A stretch of DNA of 64,000 nucleotides from Hydractinia symbiolongicarpus (GCF_029227915.1 NC_079875.1:4402001-4466000); one strand, 5' to 3'; numbered from the stretch's first letter, positions 46,501 through 58,510 are shown. Numbers and translations are program-made. The notes: generated from the sequence alone by a model not told the origin.

Positions 46501-49500
46501 CTCAAGTACACGATCCTACACATTTTCTTGATCAGCGTTTCAAGATCTATACGATGAAGGCAATAGGTACACAAATTTCTTGAAAATAAATTTTTGGGTT
46601 TGACAGGCCATTGCTGACGTCAACAAAATTTTTAACACCTTATATCTCCTTAGGCTTTTGTCGAATACATATGATCCTATACATTATTGTGATCAGCGTT
46701 TTAACCTTTACACGTTATAGGCAACGAATAAACTAAACTTGGCCAATTTTTTTTGTACCTGCACTGTTGACGTCAGCAAAAAATCTAAAACAACCTTTTT
46801 TTCCATTGTACTTCTGCCTAAGTGGATTTCTCCACGGGCTTTATCGACTAGTCTCTATAATAATACGCTAGGTGTGTCTGTCTGTGTGTCTGTGACAGGC
46901 AAAGTGGATGTCTTCATTTTCCTTTGATGTTGCCGAAAAATGCATGTCTAATATGTTAAATTTTCTGACGTTATGACGCGACGAAAATAACACTACTTTA
47001 ACGTCAATATCCTATATTAAATTAATGAAGCCATTACAGTGCACCTAAAACTTTGAGGCCAAATAACTTGGAAACGAGGTGGTGACGTCAATGATTTTTC
47101 ACCGCGTGGGTAACTAGGGACCAACTAGGACCAATTTGGGTAATTTTCCCAAACCTCGGTCCCCGAATTCGTTTCGGAATGGACGGGTTGATGACGTCAT
47201 CGAAAAACCTTCAAATCCTAATATCTCTGCAATCGTTTGTCAAAAATACGCGATCCTATACATTTTCTTGATAAGCGTTTCAAGACCTGTACAATGAAGG
47301 CAGCAGGTATACAAATTTCTAAAAAAAAAATTTGGGGGGTTTGACTGGCCATTGCTGACATCAGCAAAATGTTAAAACCGTTATGTCTCATTAACTGCTT
47401 ATCAAAAAGATATGATCATATACATTTTCTTGGTCAGCGTTTTAACATCTGCATAGTACAGGCAACGAATAAACTAAATTTTGCCAAATATTTTTGTAAT
47501 TGCACTGCTGACGTCAGCAAAAATCTAAAACAACCTACTTTTCCATTGTCCTTCTGCCTAAGTGGATTTTTCCACGGGCCTTATCGACTAGTCTCTTATA
47601 ATAATATAATAATACAGAGAATGTGTCTGTTTGTAACAGGCAAAGTGGATATAGGCATATTCCTTTGATGTCGCCAAAAAGCTTATGTCTAATATGTTAA
47701 ATTTTCTGACGTTACGGCGCAACGTCAATAACACTACTTTAACGTCAATATCCTATATTAAATTAATGAAGCCATTACAGTGCACCTAAAACTTAGAGGC
47801 CAAATAACTTGGAAACAAGGTGGTGACGTCAATGATTTTTCACCGCGTAGGTAACTAGGGAGCACCTAGGACCAATTTGGGGTGATTTTCCAAAACCTGG
47901 TTCCCCAATCCGTTTCGGAATGGACAGGTTGATGACGTCATCAAAAAACCTTTAAACCCCAATATCTCTGCAACCGTTTGTCAAAAGTACATGATCCTGT
48001 ACATTTTCTTGATCATCTTTTCAAGGTCTATACGATGAAGGTAACAAGGATATAAATGAAAAATTTTTTCGCGTTTTAACGGGCCATTGCTGACAGCAGA
48101 AAAATTTTTAAACCCTTATTTGTCCTTAGTCGTTCGTAGAAAAGATATGATCCTATACATTATTTTGATCAGCATTTCAACCTCTACACGTTACAGGCAA
48201 CGAATAAACTAAATTTAGCCAATTTTTTTTGGATTTGCAATGCTGACATTAGCAAAACGTCTTAAACAACCAACTTCTTCAATGTCCTATTGCCTAAGTG
48301 AATTTTTCCACGGGTCTTTATCGACTAGTCTATACTATAATACCCGTATATGTCTGTCTGTCACGCCAGATGGTACCGCAATTAGTGAGACGCACACAAT
48401 GTGATATAAAAAGAACAGGCGAACCTGTGGATGTTTCCACGGGCCACTGACTAGTTTTTACAAATCACCAAGGTGGGTGTACCTACTCTTGGTTAAGTGT
48501 AGGTACACCTGCCTTGGTATGTTTATTGCTTTGTGTATAGGACAATGTTAGTTGACAACTGTGAATATGAAATTAGATTAAAAATGTTTGCTTGATAAGA
48601 ATGACAAAAAAAATGCAATGCAACAGATAAAGATTTCTATATGTTTACAAGACCAATAACTTATTCAGGTGAGCTGAGATGTCATCTTTTCTCATTATGT
48701 TTATAAAAAATTACATCTAGTCTTTGTAGTTATTTGGAATGCAACAATCAGTTAATTTAGCCAATTCAGTGTTAGTATTTTTTAAAAGAACGTTTTTATC
48801 TTTATAGGTAAAGAATAAATTTGCATCATCAGTAAATAAAATTAAGTTTAAGACACTGCATGCTCTAAATACATCATTGATGTAAATACGAAACAACTGT
48901 GGCCTAAAAATTGACCCTTGTAAATCACCTATAGTTGTTTGTCTTATGTTATAAAAAATAAATGATGTTCTTTCGAAGAGATTTAAAGAGATTTAAATCA
49001 TGCAAGACATGTATTTTTTATTACTTGTTATTACTTTCTTTCCACTTGTTTTACTACTTAATTTCATCAAGCACAATTTTGAAAAACTTTCTCAAACATA
49101 TATTGTATAGTTGTATAATTTGTAGAGATTCTTTGAAGGTAAAACAAAATAATCAAATGAGTATTATTCGAAATACCTTTGTACTGAATTTTCAGCATTT
49201 AATGTCTTTTTTATAAAAGTATAGAAAATTTAAAAATATTATAATAGTCTGTAGACAATGTTGCTTGGTTGTAAAGCAGAAAGATTTGTTTGTTTTGAAA
49301 AAAATGATATAAGAATTGTGATGTATCACACCAGTCTACAAGAGTTCAGATGAACTAAGAAGAAGGCTAGTTTACATAGCCTTTGTTGAGAAGTTTTTTA
49401 AGTTAGTAGGTTGTGATGGTCTGGGTACTTTTAAAAAAAATTAGAAAATATAAAAATATTTTTAATATTTTAAAAAAATTATAAAAATATTTTTTTTAGT

Positions 49501-52500
49501 AAGACAAATAAGATGATTTTTACGTGTGTGTAGGGTGATATAAATGTTGAAAATAAACCATTCACACAACCTTTGGAATCGCTTAATAAAGGCATATAAA
49601 GTCCTAATTTGAACTTTGAAAGTGTTAATAAGGATGCTTGAACCAAAAAAAAGATTGTCCGATTTTTTTCTTGACCACCTGTGACGTTGAAGCTTGTTGA
49701 AAAGTCACCAAGTTATCAAAAAATAATTTGGAGAAATGGTGGAGGGTTTAGCCACACACACCTCTCCACCCCTCCACCCCGCCAGCCTAAATAGAGTTAA
49801 TACAACCCTCGTATTTTGTGATAGAATAATTTAAATGTACCAGTCACTGGCATGCTAGAACTATGCAACAATTTTAGGCCAGATCCCTAAAATTCAAAAA
49901 AGACGCTTGTGCTGACGTTACAAAAGGTCATTCTAATAAAATTCCATTCGTCTGGTGTCTATGTCTGCAGTGTGCATTGACAAGTAAAATTTAAGTGGAG
50001 AGAAGATTTTTTACACATTATTTCTTGTTGAAGACTTTTTGGGTTGGTCTTAATATGTGTAGCTTCGTTTAAAAGAGGGTCGTTAGGATTTTAGGACTAA
50101 TCAAAAAGTCTGCGTCTGCTGTAGTAGATTATCTGCCATATTTGACAGGACAGTAGATTATCTTTAATATTGACAATGTTTTTCTATGGTTGGTCAGGTT
50201 ATGACAAACTCTGTTTAAACAGATATCATGCTTGATTAATTCTTTCCTCAGATTACCAGACTGCGCATTTACCACCCACACCCAATTACCACAGAGGTAC
50301 GTATATATTTTAATTGCGTTAAATTGTTTTTAGTCAAATGTATTGAATTAACCTATAAATTTAGCCTATATATCTTTTTGTGGTTAAAAAAATGGCAAGA
50401 TAAACATTGTGGATAGTTTTTTCCACTTGTCACAAATACATCTGTCTCGTGGAGACAATTAAGTTACTTCCTTGCTTATTCTTTTTTTTTTCTTGTCGAG
50501 TTTGTGTCGTGTTATAATGCAAAATTATTTTGTGTTTTTTTTCTTGCTTTGATCTAGCATTGTTTCTTATAAATAGATTTATACTAATTTCTGAAAGCTA
50601 GAAATTATAACCTTAATGTAAACTAGGTTTAATGTTCATATAAATAGTTGGAATTTGTTTTTTTAGCTTCTCTTACACAGCCGCCGCAACCAAATGCCAC
50701 ACCAACCTCACTGATTCATAAAAGATTAGGAAAAACACAGTCGGTGCCTCAACCACACAGTAAGTGACCCCTTTTAAAGTTGTTATTGTAGTTTTTACCT
50801 TTGGTGCAAGTTATGTTTAGGTAGTTTTTAAAGGTGTTCAAAGTTGGTATGAGAGAGTATGTTTAAAAGGGTTGATTTGTGTTTTTAGTTTCCCATGCTG
50901 CTCGACCAAAACTTACCAGAGTAAAAACTGAAGGTTAGTGTTTAATTATGTTTTGTATGCGAAGGTAATAAAGGACAGCCTTTCATTATTGATGCTTGCA
51001 TTGCACGCAGAACTTTTTACCACTGTTCAATGTAATTATGAACCGTTCAATGACGAGTATAAATTTTTATTCTATAGTAAAAGTGTGTGTGCTTCTTCTA
51101 AATAAATATTAGGCTTACCATGGCAAATATGTTTGGTAAAAAGTATTTAAACATAAAAAATAAAAACACATAAAAGCATTTAGTATTCTTGCTTGTGAAA
51201 AATCTACTTTCAATTAGAAAGATGTTCTTAACCAGCCTGTATTCAATACGCTACTACTTGTTCGATATGAGCCCTTGATTTTTAATTTTAAAAGTTGGTG
51301 AGCTGAGTGTAGAATGTCACACAGAAGTTTTTCACACAGAAGTTTGTCACACCCAGTAGCAGTTAGATATTGTTTTAAGAATTTCATTAAAGCTTACGAA
51401 CTGCAAAAGACCAACTTGATCTCATATGAAAGAACTTAAAGTGTTGTCTATCGGGTTGTTTTTATGTTTTGTTTTAAATATTCTTGGTCGGTTCTCAAGA
51501 TTTTTTTTTTCAGAACATACCTTAGATAAGTCATAAAGAAAATAGTTCTTTCTTAGCAGACGCTTCAACGCGGACAGCTAGTTATAATTTTCCACTTTTT
51601 TCTGTCTTTACACCTATGTAGCATGTGAATTATTGAATTCAACACTATCGTTATTTTCTTAAAAAAAGTGACTTCAAAAAAAAAAAAAAATTAGTTAAAC
51701 CTTTTTTTAATATAGAAGAAACAGATCAGTACATAGCTATGTCTCCTCCAATGGTACCATCAATTAGCAGTGATATGAAATTTGCAAACAAACCAATAAT
51801 TTCACCAAAAAATCAAAATACTGATGTTGATGATGATTGTAGGTATTTTTTTATTTCTTGTAACATAAAAAAAGAATACAATACTCACAGAAAGATATTT
51901 ATGTATAGAAGTATTCTGTCTTTCCGGGGATGTTAGGTTGTAGGTTGCTTGTGAATGTTTGCATCGTGGATGATTAAAAACTTGTTAAAATTAGGAATAA
52001 CTTTCAGCGATTTATATAGTTAAAATAAATTTATTCCAACAATGGTTTTATTTTCAAAATGGTTTTATTTCCAAAATGATTTTATTTCCAAAATGATTTT
52101 ATTTCCAATATGTTTTTCCAAAATGTTTTCATTTTCAAAATAGTTTTATTTCCAAAATGTTTTTATATCCAAAATATTTTTATTTTCAAAATGTGTTTTT
52201 CTCCAAAATGATTAAAATTTTCTGGCACAGCTGCTAAATTAAGAGTAAAAAATAATGGTCTTTTAGACATAGAACAAAAATAGGAGTTGAATACAATGTA
52301 CACCTGTAATAGAAAGAAAGTGTATTTGTTGTGTACGTAACAATTCTGTATGATGATGATCTCATGTCACCATTGCTCCTCAATGCTTAATGTGTTTTTT
52401 ATATTTTTTTCTATTTCATGTGTTAGCAAGCCTGTTAAGCAGTGTAAGATTTTGATATGGTAATTACTTTTTATCTTAGATTATCTTCGAAGTGTCGACG

Positions 52501-55500
52501 TTCCAACTGGTAATATAACTTTCAAAATCTTTCTACTGTCAATATTTAAAAAAACTTTCGTGATTATTTGTGGTTCGGTTCATAGTATAAAGTATAAATA
52601 GTAGTATAAAAATGTAATATGTTGTATTTACTTTTTCAGACCCGCTCACTGGTACTACTATGGATGGCGATCCAGACGAATCACGTATGTATGTTTCATA
52701 GCCGTAGCTGACACCAAATGTTTAAAAAAATGATGGGTGGGGAGCCTCTCCATTATTAACCTTGATCGACAAAAGTGTTTGTTTTTCTTTGATGGGAGAG
52801 AGGGGGCGTAATCCTAGGCTGTTATGGTCTTGATATTGTCTAATAATAAAGGTGCAGCCAAATCTTGACGTACCAGTAAAACCTGCTCCAAAGACAATTT
52901 TCAACTATAGAAAGTTGTCCGCATAAGTTAACTTACTTTCCATGAACTCTTTTTATTTTCTATAAACTTACTAACAACTTACTGTATGACAAAGCTGTTG
53001 GTAAATGTGAGATGTTGGTGATGTTTTTTTTTTAATTATATTTTTATTAGATTTATTAGATAGTGTAAAGCCAGTCTGAGAGACAGAAAGAGTTCAGATG
53101 AGCTAAGAAGCAGGCTAAGTCTTCGTAGAATTAAAGATGTTATCCAGATAAAAAGATTGAATTGGCTGGGGCACTTGAAAAGAATGGAGGAGGATAATTG
53201 GGTAAGAAAGTGTAGAGACTTGATAGTATAAGGGGCAAAGCCCAGAGGCAGACCGAGAAAGGCTTGGCAGGAGGTTTTAAGGACAGAATTGATACAGAGG
53301 AAGTTGAGTTTAGATCTAACACAGTCTAGATCAGATTGAAAGAGGGTCATTAATATACCCCATCCAACCCATGCTAGCATGGAAAACGGATATTAGGCCG
53401 AGAATGGTGATGATGACGAGTGAGCTCTTTGTTTTAGCTTATCTTCAAAGTATTGACATTCAACAATCTGGCATACGAAAGACATCAGGTGTGTGTGTTT
53501 TAATCAATTCATATGTTTATCGTTCTCTCGTTCTATTACAATGAGTATTACTTTGCGACGAAAAAAATACGCGAATTTTTTGGTTATTACTTTCGCAGAT
53601 GAGGAAAAATGGATGCGCGAGCCATATTAAGTAACTGAAATAAAAGCATTTGAGAGTAGAAAAAGAAACAAACATACTCTTATAAATATGCATTTGTCAA
53701 TAAAATTTAAATTTCAGAACTTTTAATGTGTTAAAGTACCGTTGCTGTTTGCTTTAAAGATAATCCGAACATTTAAGATTTATAAAAAATTAGGTATAAA
53801 CCTTCCTAAACAAGACTCCTCGGTATTTTTAATAAAAAACAACTCTCGCGAGAAGACAGGAAATATTTCGTAAGCAGTGCAGAAGAGACTGTCGAGGGTT
53901 TTATCTCATGTAAATAAAACGTTTGTGTATTTAGACGATTGTTATTTGCCTGACAGTGAACTGGAGCAAAATGGATGCCGAAATCCAGGTTTTTATTTAT
54001 TTATTTTTTATGCTAAATTTCTATTAGTTGATCAAAATTTTGACTATCTATATTTTATTGCAGACTTATCTTTGTCTACTAAAATGTTTTTTGGGCCTAA
54101 TTTTTGTCACATTCAAAATTGAGTTCTTTAAAGCCTACAAAAAAAGTTTGGTCTGATTAAATAAGTCCGCTGTGAGCATTGACAGTTCGAAGTGTGTGTT
54201 AAAAAAGACAAAACTTTCAAAATTGTGTTCTTCTTTTCACAATCTGTGTCTGTGTTTTCAGCTTTTCCATCTGGTAGCTAGCTACTAGCAGAATATCTAT
54301 TCTACACCTCCAAGGCTAGAAAAGGCTGGCACGTGTGAAAAACATTTTTCTCACTTTACATGATTTTAAACAACTACTGTTGGTTAGACAGGAATGTCAT
54401 TTGAAATTTTTATGTTTGAGCAAAAAAGCTCATGGTACACGTAAGCAAAGAAAAGTTATGCATCCTAAAAAAGGTTTCAGTCTCCTAATGTAATCTTATG
54501 ACCCAAAATTTTTTTCTGTATCTGTATTTTTTATAATTCAAAAATTAGTTTGTAAAAAATTCTACCAGCGGGCTGATACAGCGAAAAAATGAAAGTGTTG
54601 TGGCCCGGATGCAGCCAGCCTTGTGTACGTAGACCTCACGTGGTCTCTCGTCCTCCAAGGTGGGTAAAAATCAATAAAACGAACCGCCTAAATTACCGCG
54701 TCAAAATGTATATTAAAAACAAGTCATCATTAAAACATTTTTTAGATTTTTGTATTACATTTCCCTTCCTTTTTTTTCAGATTATCAAAACTTGCCAGCG
54801 CCACACGACCCGACCTATGTAGACCACGATAATGATGATAGTGACTACATGAATAATGAAATAATGAGTAAGTAGGTTACTTGCAAAAGCGAGACGAGGT
54901 GTGATGAAAAGATCTTTCTTCATAAACAATTAGTGATCAAAACACAAGTATTTCTTGTCTTTCGAGTTCGCCATATTTTTTGTGCATGCCAGCGACAGCT
55001 CTTGATTAAATACATTCCTCTATAAACTTAGATCTTTTTCTTTCTTTCTTTTCTTTCCAAAGACGCTACTTCAGAAATCAAAATCGAGAATTATTAAAAC
55101 AGAGTAGTTGTTAGCCCTTTACTAACGCGCAATCTATTTCATGCCGCCTTAGCACAATGTAGCGATTTAGTATCCAATTTGAAGAGAATACTAGCATTGT
55201 TATTCACCATTTTTTTGAAGAACATTACTTTTTTTTGAATAAAATGATTTAGCTTGTTAAAAATTTTCTCTTCATCTCTTTGCTTCACCATATTTCTTCA
55301 CCATCTTTCTTCACCTCCTTGCTTCACCATCTTTCTTTTTAGCAAACTTAATTTATAAAGTTAAATGTGAAAAACAAAAACTGAAGGTGAAATATATTTA
55401 TATAGAAATGAAATTGATAAAAAGTATAAGCGATAAACGATAAAGCATATGAGAAAAAAATCATCTTGGGCGGAGTGTAAAATACACCATGCATCTCTTC

Positions 55501-55697
55501 CTCTTTAAATGTCCTTAAACTGCGCCCTTAAACTGCGCTGGTGTAAAAAAAACATGGATGTTCACTGCAGCGATCTGTTTTTTTTTGTAGGACATCGATA
55601 TGCAGCAACTGAGCACGAACCGCCTCCACCTATACCACCCAGAACAATGCAGCCACAGAGAATATCGAATGATGTCACATATTACAATATGAAATGA
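37550..55697 (+). CDS. PH-SH2 docking adaptor (STAP-like architecture), 21 exons, 579 aa
   Basis: This is a membrane-recruited adaptor in tyrosine-kinase signalling. Exons: 37550-37612, 39272-39379, 40217-40339, 40884-40943, 41349-41439, 41605-41779, 43916-44044, 44925-45000, 45155-45248, 45506-45553, 46012-46104, 50252-50296, 50667-50759, 50889-50933, 51716-51838, 52480-52509, 52640-52684, 53438-53488, 53935-53988, 54781-54867, 55591-55697; total 1740 nt, all in phase. A PH domain spans about 10-118 (GWLQIKENKKFKKHWCVLKG to QERWIYALVDLVGN). An SH2 domain spans about 213-306 (WYHGDKDREDAESLL, GAYLLRN with the phosphotyrosine-binding Arg238, KIKHHII, FESPQNAVEFYMDMI). The tail has YIAM (420, YxxM), YQNL (517), YMNN (538) and YYNM (575) as YxN sites, and PPPPIPPR (555-562) as an SH3 ligand. 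STAP1/2 and SH3BP2 share parts of this layout; orthology is not settled. Confidence 0.9.
38041..38420 (-). pseudogene. LINE 3' end with Zn-finger-like C-terminus, remnant
   Basis: In intron 1 of the PH-SH2 gene, reverse strand. The frame at 38138-38320 includes RKGVGSNSIFCQTCKHWVHK and a following CKCC, the Cys/His-rich piece often found at the C-terminus of LINE polyproteins. The adjacent ATGCTAGCATAGAAAACGGA and ATGATGATG tail matches the 3' end of the copy at 53040-53430. Confidence 0.75.
40542..40811 (+). mobile_element. Degenerate tandem Helitron copies in intron 3
   Basis: Three short units follow each other, each beginning TCTC or TCTA and ending in CTAG (near 40623, 40744 and 40811). 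Each is preceded by a degraded form of the GTGGATTTTTCCACGGGC hairpin end. They resemble the better copies at 46124-48454 and 56575-56747 but are much older. Confidence 0.5.
41836..43742 (+). pseudogene. Deleted LINE: endonuclease fragment plus 3' tail, intron 6
   Basis: At 41836-41895 the plus strand reads VIVGGDFIGNVRKSSDGH, matching the APE endonuclease GDFNGHVG..SDG motif. Further on (about 42105-42150), IEYFLIRKSDQ matches the YILVRKSD motif. The stretch 43420-43742 is a degraded copy of the element's 3' end, closely matching 49233-49436. The RT in between is not recognisable. Confidence 0.65.
46124..46851 (+). mobile_element. Helitron-type element, array copy 1 (728 bp)
   Basis: It starts TCTCTATAATAATACGC after an A and ends with hairpin GTGGATTTCTCCAC, then GGGCTTTATCGACTAG. 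This is the Helitron signature: 5' TC, a 3' stem-loop about 10-12 bp before CTAG, and no target duplication. It is non-autonomous with no Rep/helicase frame. Copy 2 follows with no spacer. Confidence 0.8.
46852..47591 (+). mobile_element. Helitron-type element, array copy 2 (740 bp)
   Basis: It starts TCTCTATAATAATACGCTAG directly at the CTAG end of copy 1 and ends in CGACTAG. It is closely similar to copies 1 and 3 along its length (shared GGAAACGAGGTGGTGACGTC, TTTCGGAATGGACGGG and CGGGCCTTATCGACTAG blocks). Confidence 0.8.
47592..48328 (+). mobile_element. Helitron-type element, array copy 3 (737 bp)
   Basis: It starts TCTCTTATAATAATA, with a small local duplication of the ATAAT motif, and ends GGGTCTTTATCGACTAG. 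It is colinear with copies 1 and 2. Confidence 0.8.
48329..48454 (+). mobile_element. Short Helitron-type element, array copy 4 (126 bp)
   Basis: It starts TCTATACTATAATACCCG and ends GTGGATGTTTCCACGGGCCACTGACTAG, followed by T. The whole array thus sits between A46123 and T48455, the A|T target typical of Helitrons. Its interior resembles the solo element at 56575, so it is a different or internally deleted subfamily. Confidence 0.75.
48690..48955 (-). pseudogene. LINE reverse transcriptase fragment, intron 11
   Basis: The minus strand reads RIYINDVFRACS and then LILFTDDANLFFTYKDKNVL, the RT catalytic FxDD box with its usual flanks. It is short, with stops on both sides. Confidence 0.75.
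49233..49436 (+). repeat. LINE 3' fragment, near-identical to 43431-43620
   Basis: The segments around GTGATGTATCACACCAGTCT and AGTTCAGATGAACTAAGAAG match 43490-43560 almost base for base. Both derive from the LINE 3' region, whose better copy is at 53040-53430. Confidence 0.75.
52041..52210. repeat. TTTATTTCCAAAATGAT minisatellite
   Basis: Nine or so units of 17-19 bp (TTTTATTTYCAAAATGRT) lie in intron 15 of the PH-SH2 gene. It is non-coding. Confidence 0.9.
53040..53430 (+). pseudogene. LINE 3' end (C-terminal RT/endonuclease tail), intron 17
   Basis: The plus strand reads RLSLRRIKDVIQIKRLNWLG, then HLKRMEEDNW, then PRGRPRKAWQEVL, the standard C-terminal block of LINE polyproteins, broken by stops. 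It ends with CATGCTAGCATGGAAAACGG and a GATGATGAC tail. The minus-strand frame of 114 codons over it is spurious. Confidence 0.85.
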
Positions 55698-56574
55698 TGA
55701 GTTTTTTTTATTGTTTGTTTTTCTGTGTTGTGGTTGTCCGTATATTGTCACAAATTGTTCGATATAAGTTCAGTATATAAAAACCTGGGAACCAGTTGGA
55801 TAGATGTGAATAATATGTTACTTTCATAGTGTTAAGAACTCAGTGTGTACACGTTTTTTATAGTTGTGTTAATTTTCAATAGAACTCTTCTCTGCAGGTT
55901 ATATTATCTCCCCCGTAGGGTAGTTACTAGATGAATAGAAAGATATAATAAGCCTTCTTGCATGTTAATATTGTATATATACGTATTCTTTTTGTTTATA
56001 ATATTTTTTTTGTTTTTTTTGCTATCACTGAAATATATTTAACTGAGACACGGGTATGTAAAGATACCAAAACAAGGTGTAATCCTGAGACCTGTAACAA
56101 AGCTCGTCCAAGTCAGGAATTTCATCAATGCTCTTTCGACGTAAACAAAAAGATTTTTAATCGTTTACGTAATATGGTGATTTGGAGTTGAATGGATTGC
56201 ACCCTGCGGTTGTTACGTAATGTGGAACATATTTACTAGGGTGTTTAATTTTTATTTGTAATTGTAATTTTATAATAAACCCTATTTTTTTATAATTCCA
56301 TTTTATTTTATACTGTTTTATAATTATTTTATTTTTTGGTACAATTTATATCCCTCTAGCGGACTTTTTTACTATTTTTTATACTTTTTCACATTTTATT
56401 ATACTTCTTTTTTGCTAGAAATTTAACGCCTTTGCAACGCCCTTGTAAAAATCAAGTAGTGATTTACCTTAAAAAAATTTGTGGTGTTAACATATGTAAA
56501 GTCGACAGAATTGTCAAAAAAAAATTTTTTAGTGATTTTAATTTTATTCCTTTTTTTGTGATGCAATTTTTTAA

Positions 56575-56747
56575 TCTCTATAATAATAGCCGTCGTCTGT
56601 CTGTCTCTGCGCGGACCCCCCGCAAAGTTAGAAAATGATGTTACGGAAACACGAATATCAAATGCGATATATTTTTATCCACTTTGTGGCGACGGGTAAA
56701 TATAAAGGACGGGCGAACCTGTGGATTTTTCCACGGGCAACGACTAG
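56575..56747 (+). mobile_element. Solo short Helitron-type element (173 bp)
   Basis: It starts TCTCTATAATAATAGCCG after A and ends GTGGATTTTTCCACGGGCAA then CGACTAG before T. The terminal hairpin GTGGATTTTTCCAC is perfect. It has no coding capacity. Confidence 0.85.
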
Positions 56748-57354
56748 TACTATTTTATATTTCTTTATAATTTTTCTATTTTTGTAAGAAATTAAAAGCG
56801 CCCTTTAACGCCCTCGTGAGAATTTGAGAATAACTATTTAAGTTTCCATTCATAAAATTTCTTATTAAACTTTATGGTAGTTGTTAAAATGCGCTGTAGT
56901 TATCGCATCCGTTATTTCAGTGGACTTCATTTAACGTATTTATTAGTTCAATGGATTTATTATTTAAGGAGATTGGTATTTATGTTTCCGTTAGCTTGTT
57001 CTATTATTAAAAATGACACATCTTATATATCTTTAAGTATTTGTTAAGCAGAATGAATAGTTCTTAGATTTGTCTTGCTTCAAAATATTTATTTTTCGCG
57101 ACATCATTTGTGCAAAGTGGACTAATATCTATCCAATCAATTCAGTCTTCTTTAAACGCTTCTATAAAGTGTTCAACACTCCATTGTAATTTTAAAACCT
57201 TTGCTAAGATTTCATGTGTTATCATTATTTTATGTGTATTCATATTTTTGTGGTAAATTTAAGGCTTGCATTACTTGTCGTATTTTGAATGACTCCTTTT
57301 CCATATGTGGCATACGATTCCAGATGGTCATGCCCTTAGAGCGGGCAAGTGCCT

Positions 57355-57545
57355 CCGTATAAGGGGGACAAGCACCACCGTGAGAGGGGGCAACCACCTC
57401 CAAATAAGGGGACAACACCACCGTGAGAGGGGACAACCACCACCGTGTGAGGGGACAAGTACCACCGTGAGAGGAGGCAACCACCTCCGTGTAAGGGGGA
57501 CAAGCACCAGCGTGAGAGGGGGCAACCACCTCCGTGTAAGAGAAA
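57355..57545. repeat. GC-rich CACCACCGTGAGAGGGG minisatellite
   Basis: Units of about 18-36 bp alternate ACCACCGTGAGAGGGG and CAACCACCTCCGTGTAAGGG. Frames are open on both strands across it, which only reflects repeat composition. Confidence 0.85.
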
Positions 57546-58510
57546 AATTTTCAGTAACACTATAATGTAGCAAAAGAATTGGAGTATCAGAAAAGCATGG
57601 TAAACGGCCAAACTCCGGAAGATGACCTAAGTAGGTGTTCCATCTTGCGGTTCTGGATAAAAAACACCCTTGAAAATCTACAGTTATAAATTCTTCCCTT
57701 GTGTGACATTCCAGCTTGGACCTTCTTATTGACTATGAACTCACTATAAGTTAAAAAAAAAGATCGTTTCGATTCAAAATTGACTGATTGTTACCATAAG
57801 CATTCAGTTATACAGAACATCAATCAAAGCGGGCACAATATACGCAGGAGATTTTTTGTGACTGGTGAATGATGCTAGTGTAATCGAATCATCATAACCA
57901 TCCAAATGTTGTTAAGTATTTATAATCTGAACTCTGGAACCAACACTCAACACTGACGCTACCCGTTTTTATTTAACAGTAACAAAAAACAGAGCTACTA
58001 ACAGATAGTGGAAATAAGACTGAAAAAGAATAATATATTGCTTGTTATGGTCACATTAAAGGAGTAAAAATCTTGACCTTCAATGGTAAGAAAAATGTTT
58101 CACAAAAGCAAGAAAACTCCCAAATGCAAACATGACATCTAGAGAAAAAGTAGAAAGTAAATATATCGCGTTAGAAAATTCGTAAGTTTGAAGGTATCGA
58201 AAAAACGCATATTGGCATATCAAAAATTATAATCAAATCCTTGAATCTGGAAATGTCCAGCAAATTTCTTTCATCTTTATCCATAAAATTGGTCTTTAAA
58301 ACTTCTGACAAACTTCGGAAACATTTGATGTTTATGGTGCTACTTTCTTTTAACCAGATACGGAGAGATTCTGCAGATAGATAAATCACGTAGTCGCTTC
58401 CATTTGTATTTCTATCCTATATACAGCGTAATTCGTAACGCATAATGTTGGGGTAAGTTCAGGACGTTGCGCAACGCAGACATTCTTCTCATACGTTCTT
58501 GTATCTTTAA

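Noticed and set aside
46105-48460. Possible CRISPR-like or satellite array
   Set aside because: The units are 730-740 bp with Helitron ends and no spacers; the genome is eukaryotic.
53036-53380. 114-codon minus-strand frame
   Set aside because: It is the antisense of a LINE C-terminal block whose motifs (RLNWLGHLKRM, GRPRKAW) read on the plus strand.
57230-57611. Four overlapping frames on both strands, Arg/Gly/Thr- or Pro/Leu-rich
   Set aside because: They are open only because the minisatellite unit lacks stops.
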